From: JBBROS01 sp965199595
Lineage (GTDB): Bacteria; Pseudomonadota; Alphaproteobacteria; Acetobacterales; Acetobacteraceae
Assembly (NCBI GenBank): GCA_965199595.1
Contig: OZ241182.1
Span: 1,736,001-1,800,000 of the forward strand
Length of the DNA: 64,000 nt
Direction of reading: 5' to 3'
Shown: positions 37,974-46,110 of the stretch, in pieces
Position numbering within the stretch: the stretch's first letter is position 1
Layout of the letters: every line of letters begins with the position of its first letter
Position numbers and translations under genes: made by a program
The notes under the pieces: model-generated
What the model was told of the DNA's origin: nothing
The model's input: the letters and a program-made list of their open reading frames with translations, nothing else
Databases searched by the model: none

Positions 37974-38753
37974 ATGCCGGGCATGAAACATGAGCCTGAG
38001 ACGCCTCCCGCACGGGTGCGGGTCATCGACCTGGAGACCACCGGCGACAGTTTCGCCAACGGCGGCGTGGTGGAGGTCGGCTGGCAGGACGTTGTTCAAG
38101 GGGAGGGCGGCGTCTGGGCGCTGCAGGGTGGACCGGGGTCGATGCTGGTGCACCCGGGCTGCCCGATCTCCGCGGCGACCTCGGCCATACATCACATCGT
38201 CGATGAGGACGTGGCCGGGGCGGAGAGCTGGACCAGGGTGGCGCCCGGCGTGTTGCAGCAGCCCGGAACCCTGGCCCTGGCGGCCCACCGGGCGGCGTTC
38301 GAGACGCGGTGGTGCCTGCCGCAGCTGAGCGGCCGGGCCAGGTGGATCTGCACCTACAAGTGCGCGCTGCGGCTGTGGCCGGAGGCGCCGTCCCATTCCA
38401 ACCAGGGGCTGCGCTACTGGCGGCGGCCTTCGGGCCTGGACCGCGAGACCGGGCTGCCGGCGCATCGGGCGGGGCCGGACGCCTATGTGACGGCGCATCA
38501 CCTGCGAGACATGCTGGCGCTGGCGAGCGTGACGCAGCTGCTGGCCTGGTCGGACCTGCCGGCCCTGCTGGTGCGGGTGCCCATCGGCCCGCTGCGCGGA
38601 CGGCGCTGGGAGACGCTGGACCAGGTGCAGCTGGACCGTGTGCTGGCCGGCGAGTTCGGCCAGAACCAGGACCTGATCTTCACCGCGAAAACGGAGCAGG
38701 CCCGGCGCGGCGACGGCAAACGGCCGCCCGGCCAGCTACCCCTCGGTCTATAG
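37974..38753 (+). CDS. DEDDh 3'-5' exonuclease (ExoX-like)
   Basis: A 259-residue exonuclease of the DnaQ/ExoX group. The DEDDh residues are visible: RVIDLETTGDSF (Asp-x-Glu), AHRAAFETRW (in place of AHNAxFD; here the acidic residue is Glu), and HRAGPDAYVTAHHL (His-x4-Asp). The N-terminal nuclease spans about 1-190; the remaining 70 residues have ExoX-like GxxWxxL-type segments (GRRWETLDQVQLDRVL). Start is ATG 37974 or 37983. Likely a DNA repair or trimming nuclease. Confidence 0.8.
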   Translation: MPGMKHEPETPPARVRVIDLETTGDSFANGGVVEVGWQDVVQGEGGVWALQGGPGSMLVHPGCPISAATSAIHHIVDEDVAGAESWTRVAPGVLQQPGTLALAAHRAAFETRWCLPQLSGRARWICTYKCALRLWPEAPSHSNQGLRYWRRPSGLDRETGLPAHRAGPDAYVTAHHLRDMLALASVTQLLAWSDLPALLVRVPIGPLRGRRWETLDQVQLDRVLAGEFGQNQDLIFTAKTEQARRGDGKRPPGQLPLGL

Positions 38754-38759
38754 GCCGGC

Positions 38760-40196
38760 TCACGCGCCGGGCGGGTGCCGGGCGGTCCACGGCTGTGCCG
38801 CCTCCAGCACGCCTCCCAGCCGCAGCAGGTCCGGCTCCGCGCCCCAGCGGCCCACCAGCTGCACCGCGGTGGGCAGGCCCGCGTCGTCGAACCCGTTGGG
38901 CACCGTCAGCGCCGGATGGCCGGTGAGGTTGAACGGATAGACGTAGCTGCTCCAGCCCTGCCGCGAGATGCCGCAGCGTTCGCCGTCGACCTCCACCTCG
39001 TCATGCGCGGCGTCGAAGTCCGCGGGCAGGGCGGTGCGGGTGAGGGTGGGGGTGAGCAGCACGTCGAACTGCCCGAACAGCGCCTGGATCGCGCGGAACA
39101 GGCGCGTGCGGGCAAACTGCCCCTCACGGAACTCGGTGAGGCTGAAGCCGTCGCCCCGCTCCATGTAGGCGAGCAGCGCCGGGTCCATCCTGTCGCGCCA
39201 TTGTGCCAGGTGGCGGCGTTGCGTCACGGCGTAGTTGGCCTGGTACATTACCCGGCCCGGCAGCTCCATCCAGTCCACGCCGGCGCCGGCCGCATCCGCC
39301 ACCGCGCCGAGCTGCTCGAGCACCGCCACCGAGGCGCGCAGGTTGGCCGCCATCTCGCGCTGCACCTTGCGGTTGGCCGCACGCTCGATCACGCCCACGC
39401 GCAACCCGTGCAGCCCATGCCCGGCCAGCCCCGGCGACAGCGGCTGGTCCTTGGCCTGCAGCGACCACGGGTCGGCCGCATCCGGTCCGGTCAGCACCGC
39501 GCGCATCGCGGCCACGTCCGCCACCGTGCGCGCCATCGGCCCGGCGTAGGTGTAGTTGCCGAAGCTATCCGCCCCCTGCTGCCACGGGATGGAGCCCAGC
39601 GTCGGCTTCAGGCCAACGATGCCGCAGCACGCCGCCGGGATGCGGATGGACCCGGCGCCATCCATGCCGAGCGCGAGCGGCCCCGCCCCGGACGCCACCG
39701 CCACCGCCGCCCCGCCGCTGGACCCGCCGGAGGTGCGGGCGGGGTCCCACGGGTTGCGCGTGGTGCCGAAGGAGGGGCCGTCCGTGATGCCCTTGTGCCC
39801 GAACTCCGGCAGGGTGGTCTTGGCGAACACGATGGCGCCGGCCGCGCGCAGCCGGGCCACGGTCACGTCGTCGGCGGTTGCCGGGGCCGCATCCGCGAAG
39901 ATGGCGGAGCCGAAGGTGGTGCGCACGCCGCGCACGTCCACCTGGTCCTTGATGCTGACCGGCACGCCGTGCAGCGGCCCCAGCTTCGCGCCGGTTCTCA
40001 CCGCGGTCTCCGCTGCCCGCGCTGCCGCCATCGCCTCGGCATCGAGCATGATGACAAAGGGGTTCAGCCGGGCCTGCACCCGATGGGCCTGCTCCAGCAC
40101 GGCCTGCATCAGCGTGACTGGTGACAAGGCGCCGGTGCGGATCAGGGCCGCCGCCCGGGTGGCGGAGAGGAACGGCAGGTCGTCGGTATCGGACAA
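38760..40196 (-). CDS. Amidase (amidase signature family)
   Basis: A 478-residue amidase. The catalytic triad is visible: Lys in VSIKDQVDV, cis-Ser in the glycine/serine block TSGGSSGGAAVAVASG, and the nucleophile Ser in GMDGAGSIRIPAACCG. There is no ATG or GTG at the right place. A TTG at 40196, with GGAAGGA 9 bases upstream, gives the normal N-terminus (SDTDDLPFLSATRAAALIRTG) and is taken as the start. No signal peptide, so cytoplasmic. It is divergent from a peptide-type binding protein coupled to an acylase, suggesting use of amide compounds. Confidence 0.88.
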   Translation of the reverse strand: MSDTDDLPFLSATRAAALIRTGALSPVTLMQAVLEQAHRVQARLNPFVIMLDAEAMAAARAAETAVRTGAKLGPLHGVPVSIKDQVDVRGVRTTFGSAIFADAAPATADDVTVARLRAAGAIVFAKTTLPEFGHKGITDGPSFGTTRNPWDPARTSGGSSGGAAVAVASGAGPLALGMDGAGSIRIPAACCGIVGLKPTLGSIPWQQGADSFGNYTYAGPMARTVADVAAMRAVLTGPDAADPWSLQAKDQPLSPGLAGHGLHGLRVGVIERAANRKVQREMAANLRASVAVLEQLGAVADAAGAGVDWMELPGRVMYQANYAVTQRRHLAQWRDRMDPALLAYMERGDGFSLTEFREGQFARTRLFRAIQALFGQFDVLLTPTLTRTALPADFDAAHDEVEVDGERCGISRQGWSSYVYPFNLTGHPALTVPNGFDDAGLPTAVQLVGRWGAEPDLLRLGGVLEAAQPWTARHPPGA

Positions 40197-40314
40197 GGTC
40201 TGGATCCTTCCTCGAACAATTGCGCGCGTAAAATGATTGTCGCAGCCGGGATTGCGGTTAGCATCGGTCGGTGTAGGGCCGCGATCAAGCAGGTCCACGG
40301 ATGCGGAGGCCTGC

Positions 40315-41922
40315 ATGACGTCCATCACGGCATCACGGCGCGACGTTCTGGCGGCTTCGGCCGGGGTCGCCACGCTCGCCGCCACGCTGTCAGCCACGCT
40401 GGCAGCCCTGGGCGGCCGCCCGGCCTTCGCCGCGGACCGGCCATTGACCGTCATGCTGGAATCCGAGCCGGTGATCCTCGACCCGCATGTGACCACCGCC
40501 GCGGTGTCCCGCACCTTCGGCTACCATGTGTTCGACATGCTGTATGGGGCGGACGCCGCCGGGCAGATCCATCCGCAGATGGTGGAGGCGCATACGGTGA
40601 GCGCGGACGGCCTGGCGTGGCGCTTCACGCTGCGCCCGGGCCTTGCGTTCCACGACGGCGCGCCCGTCACTGCCGCGGACTGCGTGGCCTCGCTGCGACG
40701 CTGGGCGGCGAAGGATGCGCTGGGACGGATGTTGCTCGCCGCCGGTGCCGCAATGACGGCGGAGGACGCGCGGCGGTTCACCATCGCGCTGAGAACCCCG
40801 TTCCCGCTGATGCTGAACGTGCTGGGCAAGCCCAATGCGCCGCTGCCGGTGATGATGCCCGCCCGGGTGGTCGAGGCGGCTGGCGAGGGGCGGATCAAGG
40901 AGGTCATCGGCTCCGGCCCCTTCCGCTTCGTGGCGGAGCGCTGGCGGGCCGGCGACACCATGACGCTCGCCAAGTTCGACGGCTACGTGCCCCGCGCCGA
41001 GCCCGCGGACTTCCTGTCGGGCGGCAAGGACGTGCATGTGCCGGAGGTGGTGATCCGCGTCATCGGCGACGACGCGACCGGGGCCAACGCGCTGGTGGCC
41101 GGCGAGATCGACTACATGCAGTACCTGCCGTTCGACCTGTTCCCGATGCTCGCGAAGGCGCCGGGGGTGAAGCTGATGACGCTGAAGGGCCTCGACATGT
41201 TCCAGGGCAACTTCCGCGTCAACGCCGCCACCGGCCCGTTCAGTGACCCGGCGGTGCGCGCCGTGCTGTGGAAGCTGGTGGACCAGAAGGAGACGCTGGA
41301 GGCCGCCGGCATCGGCCCCGACATGCGGCTGGACCGCTGCCCCGACTTCTTCATGTGCGGTGCGCCGCTGGCGACGGAGGCCGGGTCCGAGGGTGCGCGG
41401 TTCGACCTGGCCGGGGCCAGGGCGGCGCTGGGGCGCACCGGCTACAAGGGTGAACCGGTGGTGATGCTGCAGGTGTCCGGCTCCATCTCGCAGGCGGCGG
41501 GGAGCCTGCTGTCGCAGCATATGCGGCAGGCCGGGTTCACGGTGGACGAGCAGGTGATGGACTGGGGCACGGTGCTGCAGCGGCGCGGGCGGAAGGAGGG
41601 CTGGAGCGTGTTCCCCGTCTATTCCAACGGCATCGAGATGGCCTCGCCGCTCACGCATTTCTACGTCTCGAACAACTGCGCGGACTATCCGGGCTGGAGC
41701 TGCAGCGCCACCACCACGGGCCTGCTCGCGCAGTTCGCCGCCGCCACGGACGATGCCGCGCGCCGGCGCATCGCGGTGGCGATCCAGGAGGACGCGTATC
41801 GCACGACGCCGAACGTCATGTGGGGTCAGTTCTCCCGGCCGGCCGGGTATCGCGCCCGGCTGCAGAACCTGGTGCAGTCCTCGTTCCCCATCTTCTGGGG
41901 CGTCCGGCTGGCGACCGCCTGA
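40315..41922 (+). CDS. Peptide/opine-type ABC solute-binding protein (family 5)
   Basis: A 535-residue DppA/OppA-type periplasmic binding protein. A Tat-like signal (ASRRDVLAASAGVATLAATL) is followed by LTVMLESEPVILDPHVTTAAVSRTFGYHVFDML and RFTLRPGLAFHDGAPVTAADCVASLRRW, both hallmarks of the family. Start ATG 40315 has GGAGG 6 bases upstream. It overlaps the acylase gene (TGATG). Permease genes are missing, so it depends on a transporter elsewhere. The coupled acylase suggests an N-acyl or beta-lactam-like ligand. Confidence 0.88.
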   Translation: MTSITASRRDVLAASAGVATLAATLSATLAALGGRPAFAADRPLTVMLESEPVILDPHVTTAAVSRTFGYHVFDMLYGADAAGQIHPQMVEAHTVSADGLAWRFTLRPGLAFHDGAPVTAADCVASLRRWAAKDALGRMLLAAGAAMTAEDARRFTIALRTPFPLMLNVLGKPNAPLPVMMPARVVEAAGEGRIKEVIGSGPFRFVAERWRAGDTMTLAKFDGYVPRAEPADFLSGGKDVHVPEVVIRVIGDDATGANALVAGEIDYMQYLPFDLFPMLAKAPGVKLMTLKGLDMFQGNFRVNAATGPFSDPAVRAVLWKLVDQKETLEAAGIGPDMRLDRCPDFFMCGAPLATEAGSEGARFDLAGARAALGRTGYKGEPVVMLQVSGSISQAAGSLLSQHMRQAGFTVDEQVMDWGTVLQRRGRKEGWSVFPVYSNGIEMASPLTHFYVSNNCADYPGWSCSATTTGLLAQFAAATDDAARRRIAVAIQEDAYRTTPNVMWGQFSRPAGYRARLQNLVQSSFPIFWGVRLATA

Positions 41923-44222
41923 TGCTGGAGGCCGCGACCCTCCAGGCCGCGCTGCCGGATACGCGCGGACCGCAAGCCCTGCCGGGCCTGGCCGCCGACG
42001 TGCGCGTGATCCGCGATGAATGGGGCATCCCGCATATCCGCGCGGGCAGCAGCGGGGATGCGCATTTCGCCCTGGGCTTCGTGCACGCGCAGGACCGGCT
42101 GTTCCAGATGGAGCTGGCCCGGCGCCGCGCCCTGGGCCGGGCCGCGGAGTGGCTGGGGCCGGAGGCCGCGGCCAGCGACGCGCTGTGCCGCCGCCTGGGC
42201 ATGGAGGCCGCCTGCCGCCGGGATCACGCGGCGCTCGGCCCCGCGGCGCAGGCCATGCTGGCGCAGTATGCCGCCGGGGTGAACGCCTTTCTCGGCAGCG
42301 GTGCGCCATTGCCGGTGGAGTACGGCCTGCTCGGCGCCACGCCGGAGGGCTGGGAGCCCTGGCACTGCATCGCGGTGATGCGCCGTCTCGGCCTGCTGAT
42401 GGGGTCCGTGTGGTTCAAGCTGGCGCGCATCCTGGCCCTGCCGATCGTGGGCCCGGAGAACGCCGCCAGGCTGCGCTACGATGATGGCGGGGTGGAGCTG
42501 CTGACCCTACCGACCGGCACCACCGGCGCGCGCATGGCGGCCGATCTCACCGCGCTGCGGCCGGCGATCGAGGCGCTGCTTTCCGCCATGGGGCCCGACG
42601 AGACCGGCGGCGGCAGCAACAACTGGGCGGTGGGCCCGGCCCGCAGCGCCACCGGCCGACCCATCCTGGCCGGCGACCCGCACCGGGTGTTCGAGGTGCC
42701 GGGCCTGTACGCGCAGCATCATCTGGCCTGCGACGAATGGGATGTCATCGGGCTGACCGTGCCCGGGGTGCCGGCGTTCCCGCACTTCATGCACAACGGC
42801 CAGGTGGCCTGCTGCGTCACCCATGCCTTCGTCGATATCCACGACCTGTTCCTGGAACGCTTCGACGAGACCGGCGGCGCCGCGCTGTTCCAGGGCGCAT
42901 GGGAGACGGTGCGCCGCCGGACGGAGATCATCGCCGTGCGCGGCGCGCCCGACCGCAGCATCACCGTGACCGAGACCCGGCACGGCCCCGTCATCGCCGG
43001 CGACCCGGCATCCGGCTCCGCGCTGGTGCTGCGGTCCGTGCAGTTCGCCGACACCGACCTGTCGTTCGATTGCCTGCCCCGGATGCTGGTGGCCGACAGC
43101 GTGCCGGCGCTGTTCGCGGCGACGCATGGCTGGGGGCTCATCGACCACAACCTGGTGGCGGGCGACGTGGCGGGGCGGATCGGCCACCGCGTGCGCGCCC
43201 GGGTGCCGCGCCGGCCGCGCGCCAATGGCTGGTTCGCGGTGCCGGGCTGGACGGGGGAGGGCGATTGGGACGGCTACATCCCGCAATCCGAGATGCCCGA
43301 GGTGATCGACCCGGCCGCCGGCACCATCGTCACGGCCAACAACCGCGTGGTTGCGGATGGCGAGCCCTATCTGTGCACGGACTGCCACCCGCCCTACCGG
43401 GCCGCCCGGATCACGGCGCTGCTCGAGGCCTTGCCGCGGTTCGGGGTGGCGGATGCCGCGGCGATCCATGCGGACGTGCTGTCACCCAACGCACCGTTGT
43501 TTCAGGCCCGGCTGCGCGCGCTGCCGCGGCCGGCCGATGCTGGGGCGGCGGCGGTGCTGGACGGGTTGCTGGCGTGGGACGGGCGCATGGATGCGGCTTC
43601 GGTCCCGGCCGGGCGCTACAACGTGCTGCGCCGGGCCATGACGGGGATTTTCGCGCGGCGCTCCGGGCTGGATGAGATGGCGTCACATTCCTGGGCTGCG
43701 GTGCCGCCGGGGGTTTCGCCGGTTGGCAACCTGTGGTGGGTGCTGCCCACCCTGTTGCGGAACGATGATGCCGCGATGCTGGATGGCTGGGGCTGGGACG
43801 ACGTGCTGCAGGCGGCCCTGGTGGAGGTCGCGGCCGCACCGGCCCTGCCGTGGGGCGAGATGCACCGGCCGGTGTTCCAGCACCCGCTCTCGCCCGCCTT
43901 CCCGGACGCGGCGCCTGTGCTCGACCTGCCATCCATGCCGCTGGGCGGTGATGGCGACACGGTGATGGCGGTCGGGCTTGTACCCGCGGCGGGTCCGGCA
44001 GCGACCTATGGCGCGCTGTGTCGCTACGTGTTCGATACCGGCGGCTGGGAGAACAGCCGCTGGGCGGTGTTCCACGGCGCCTCCGGCCAGGCCGGCAGCC
44101 CGCATCGCACCGACCAGGCCGCCGAGTGGGCCGCCTGCCGCATGGTGCCGATGCGCTACAGCTGGCCCGGCATCGAGGCCGCGGCGACCGCAACCCAGGT
44201 GCTTCGGCCCGTGCAGCGGTAG
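41922..44222 (+). CDS. Penicillin acylase family protein
   Basis: A 766-residue Ntn-hydrolase. The alpha part has VRVIRDEWGIPHIRAGSSGDAHFALGFVHAQDRLFQMELARR; the nucleophile Ser232 in GGGSNNWAVGP is the expected first residue of the beta chain after self-cleavage; the Asn of the oxyanion hole lies in TANNR. No signal peptide is visible, unlike classical penicillin G acylase, so it appears cytoplasmic and would need the coupled binding protein's transport system for substrate. Members split penicillins, acyl-homoserine lactones or other N-acyl amides. Confidence 0.9.
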   Translation: MLEAATLQAALPDTRGPQALPGLAADVRVIRDEWGIPHIRAGSSGDAHFALGFVHAQDRLFQMELARRRALGRAAEWLGPEAAASDALCRRLGMEAACRRDHAALGPAAQAMLAQYAAGVNAFLGSGAPLPVEYGLLGATPEGWEPWHCIAVMRRLGLLMGSVWFKLARILALPIVGPENAARLRYDDGGVELLTLPTGTTGARMAADLTALRPAIEALLSAMGPDETGGGSNNWAVGPARSATGRPILAGDPHRVFEVPGLYAQHHLACDEWDVIGLTVPGVPAFPHFMHNGQVACCVTHAFVDIHDLFLERFDETGGAALFQGAWETVRRRTEIIAVRGAPDRSITVTETRHGPVIAGDPASGSALVLRSVQFADTDLSFDCLPRMLVADSVPALFAATHGWGLIDHNLVAGDVAGRIGHRVRARVPRRPRANGWFAVPGWTGEGDWDGYIPQSEMPEVIDPAAGTIVTANNRVVADGEPYLCTDCHPPYRAARITALLEALPRFGVADAAAIHADVLSPNAPLFQARLRALPRPADAGAAAVLDGLLAWDGRMDAASVPAGRYNVLRRAMTGIFARRSGLDEMASHSWAAVPPGVSPVGNLWWVLPTLLRNDDAAMLDGWGWDDVLQAALVEVAAAPALPWGEMHRPVFQHPLSPAFPDAAPVLDLPSMPLGGDGDTVMAVGLVPAAGPAATYGALCRYVFDTGGWENSRWAVFHGASGQAGSPHRTDQAAEWAACRMVPMRYSWPGIEAAATATQVLRPVQR

Positions 44223-44236
44223 GACGGCACGCAGTC

Positions 44237-44665
44237 TCAGTTGATGCTGAGCAGCTCCACGTCGAACATCAGCGTCGCGTTCGGCGGGATCACCCCGCCA
44301 GCGCCGCGCGCGCCATAGCCGAGTGCGGGCGGGATGATGAGGGTGCGCTTGCCGCCGACATGCATGGTGGCGACGCCCTGATCCCACCCCTGGATCACCA
44401 TGGACGTGCCCAGCCTGAAGCTGAACGGGGCACCGCGGTCACGCGAGCTGTCGAACTTGGCGCCCTTGACGCCCTGATTGTACAGCCACCCCGTGTAGTG
44501 CACGTTCACCGTCTGCCCGGCCCGCGGCTCCGGCCCGGTGCCCACGACCTCGTCATGGATCTGCAGACCGGAGGGCAGGGTCACGGTGCCGGCATCGGGG
44601 GCCGCGGCAGCCAAGGGTGCGGTAAAGCTCAATGTTGCAGCGAGGGGCAGGACGAAGCGGCGCAT
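44237..44665 (-). CDS. FKBP-type peptidyl-prolyl isomerase
   Basis: A 142-residue exported FKBP. Signal peptide about 1-22 (RRFVLPLAATLSFTAPLAAA), then one FKBP domain with VNVHYTGWLYNQGVKGAKFDSS, FRLGTSMVIQGWDQGVATMHVGGKRTLIIPP and LGYGARGAGGVIPPNATLMFDVELL. It assists folding in the periplasm. AAGGAAGG lies at a good distance upstream of ATG 44665. Confidence 0.93.
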   Translation of the reverse strand: MRRFVLPLAATLSFTAPLAAAAPDAGTVTLPSGLQIHDEVVGTGPEPRAGQTVNVHYTGWLYNQGVKGAKFDSSRDRGAPFSFRLGTSMVIQGWDQGVATMHVGGKRTLIIPPALGYGARGAGGVIPPNATLMFDVELLSIN

Positions 44666-44826
44666 AAAGTGAGCCTTCCTTGATGGAGCGACAGAGATAG
44701 CGGGACCAGGTGGCGGCGAACAGGGTGCGGTTCTGACCAGTGGCCGCCCTGGCCATGGCGATGACGAGCTATGGCCGCCAAGCGCCAAAGGGTTGGACAG
44801 CGGTGCGGCGCCCCATATGCAGGAGC

Positions 44827-45189
44827 ATGTCGAACCTGATCGTCTGGCACGATGGCGCCTGTCCGCTCTGCCGCCGGGAGATCGCCGTGATGCGCTGGCT
44901 GGACCGGCGTGGCGCCATCCGGTTCGTGGACGCGGCCGCGGCGCAGGACGAGGCCTGCCCGATTGATCGCGCGGAGCTGCTCCGGCGCTTCCATGCCAGC
45001 GAGGATGGCGTGCTGCTCTCCGGCGCCGCGGCCTTTGCGGCGATGTGGCGGGCGATCCCGCTGTTGCGCCCGCTCGGCCTCATGGTCCGGCTGCCGGGCG
45101 TGCTGCCGGTGCTGGAGGTGACCTACCGCGCCTTTCTCCGGTTCCGCCCGCGGCTGCAGCGCCTGGTCGCGCGGAGCCGGCCGGCATGA
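44827..45189 (+). CDS. DCC-family thiol-disulfide protein (DUF393)
   Basis: A 120-residue protein of the DCC/DUF393 family. The motif DGACPLC near the N-terminus gives the name (D-x-x-C-P-x-C) and suggests thiol redox activity. FVDAAAAQDEACP and GAAAFAAMWRAIPLLRPLG are typical. AGGAG is just before ATG 44827. It overlaps the DUF427 gene by 4 bases. Confidence 0.88.
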   Translation: MSNLIVWHDGACPLCRREIAVMRWLDRRGAIRFVDAAAAQDEACPIDRAELLRRFHASEDGVLLSGAAAFAAMWRAIPLLRPLGLMVRLPGVLPVLEVTYRAFLRFRPRLQRLVARSRPA

Positions 45190-45680
45190 GGCCGCAACCG
45201 GAGCCGGCGGGGCCGGGCCAGGAGAGCGTCTGGGCCTATCCACGGCCGGCGGTCGCCCAGCCCAGCCCGGCGCGAGTGGTGATCGAGCATGCCGGGCGGA
45301 TCGTCGCCGACACGCGGGCCAGCATCCGTACGCTCGAGACCAGCCATCCGCCCAGCTACTACATTCCGCCCGAGGCGATTGCACCCGGGATGATGCGCCG
45401 GGCGCAAGGCACCTCGCTGTGTGAATGGAAGGGTGCTGCGATCTATTGGGACGTGGTGATCGGCAATCTCGTGCTGCCCAGGGTGGGCTGGAGCTATCCG
45501 CACCCGAGCCCTGCCTTCGGGTTGCTGCGAGACCACGTTGCGTTCTATGCCGGCCCGTTCGATGTCTGCAGCGTCGATGGGGAAGCCGTGGTGCCGCAAC
45601 CCGGCCTGTTCTACGGCGGCTGGATCACCAGCGCGCTGGTGGGTCCGTTCAAGGGCGGCCCTGGAAGCCAGGGCTGGTGA
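45186..45680 (+). CDS. DUF427 domain protein
   Basis: A 164-residue DUF427 protein. ARVVIEHAGRIVADT, then ETSHPPSYYIPPEAI and CEWKGAAIYWDVVIG are the family pattern; a C-terminal GPFKGGPGSQGW extends it. The start overlaps the DCC gene (ATGA), so they form a two-gene unit. The function is not established. Confidence 0.8.
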   Translation: MRPQPEPAGPGQESVWAYPRPAVAQPSPARVVIEHAGRIVADTRASIRTLETSHPPSYYIPPEAIAPGMMRRAQGTSLCEWKGAAIYWDVVIGNLVLPRVGWSYPHPSPAFGLLRDHVAFYAGPFDVCSVDGEAVVPQPGLFYGGWITSALVGPFKGGPGSQGW

Positions 45681-45890
45681 GGCCCTAGGCACCGGGATCC
45701 TGGTCTGAGCGGGCCTGGCGGGCGTTGCCGGGTCCGGACGGGATCTACCGCGCTTCGGTCATGATCTTGCGGCTGGTGCCGGCACGACGCAGCGCGCGCG
45801 GCCCGTGGCTTGCTTCGGTTCACGACAGGGTGCGGCGGGATTTGGCGCTGCGCGTGGTTCTGCCGGATCTATGGGCAACCAAAAATAATA

Positions 45891-45907
45891 CTTAACGAGA
45901 TGTTAAG
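45891..45907. promoter_or_regulatory. Candidate CtrA-binding site
   Basis: CTTAACGAGATGTTAAG contains TTAA-CGAGATG-TTAA, an exact match to the alphaproteobacterial CtrA consensus TTAA-N7-TTAA. It is also a perfect 6-base dyad. It lies about 204 bases upstream of the proposed bcsA start, so cellulose synthesis may be tied to the cell-cycle/motility regulator CtrA. Binding is not shown. Confidence 0.5.
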
Positions 45908-45986
45908 CTACTCGGGTTGCAAAGCGCGCAGCATGATCGCACTCGTAAATAGTTAAAACATGTATAACGGCGCGATTTATTGTTTT

Positions 45987-46013
45987 GTATCCGATTTCGC
46001 ATATCTCGGATAC
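45987..46013. promoter_or_regulatory. 27-base inverted repeat upstream of bcsA
   Basis: GTATCCGA and TCGGATAC form a perfect 8-base dyad with an 11-base spacer, starting 124 bases before bcsA. The size suits an operator for a dimeric regulator; it could also form a leader-RNA hairpin. The protein that would bind is unknown. Confidence 0.45.
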
Positions 46014-46110
46014 ATTGATCTTGCTGCGGTGCCGTTGGGCTAACGGCGTCCGCAAAGTGCGTCTCTTAATCTGTATTGGCGATGTCAAGGTTCGCGTGCC
46101 CCGCACAGTC

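Larger units (their letters stand above)
45681..46110. other. AT-rich leader and promoter region of the cellulose operon
   Basis: A 430-base region upstream of bcsA. From about 45880 to 46080 the AT content rises sharply compared with the rest of the window. This part holds a TTAA-N7-TTAA site and a 27-base inverted repeat (listed separately). No convincing gene is present; a longer reading frame from 45985 into bcsA has no family support. Confidence 0.6.

Noticed and set aside
45980..46007. A sigma-70 promoter TTGTTT-N16-TATCTC before bcsA.
   Set aside because: The match is weak and overlaps the inverted repeat; too little to call a promoter.
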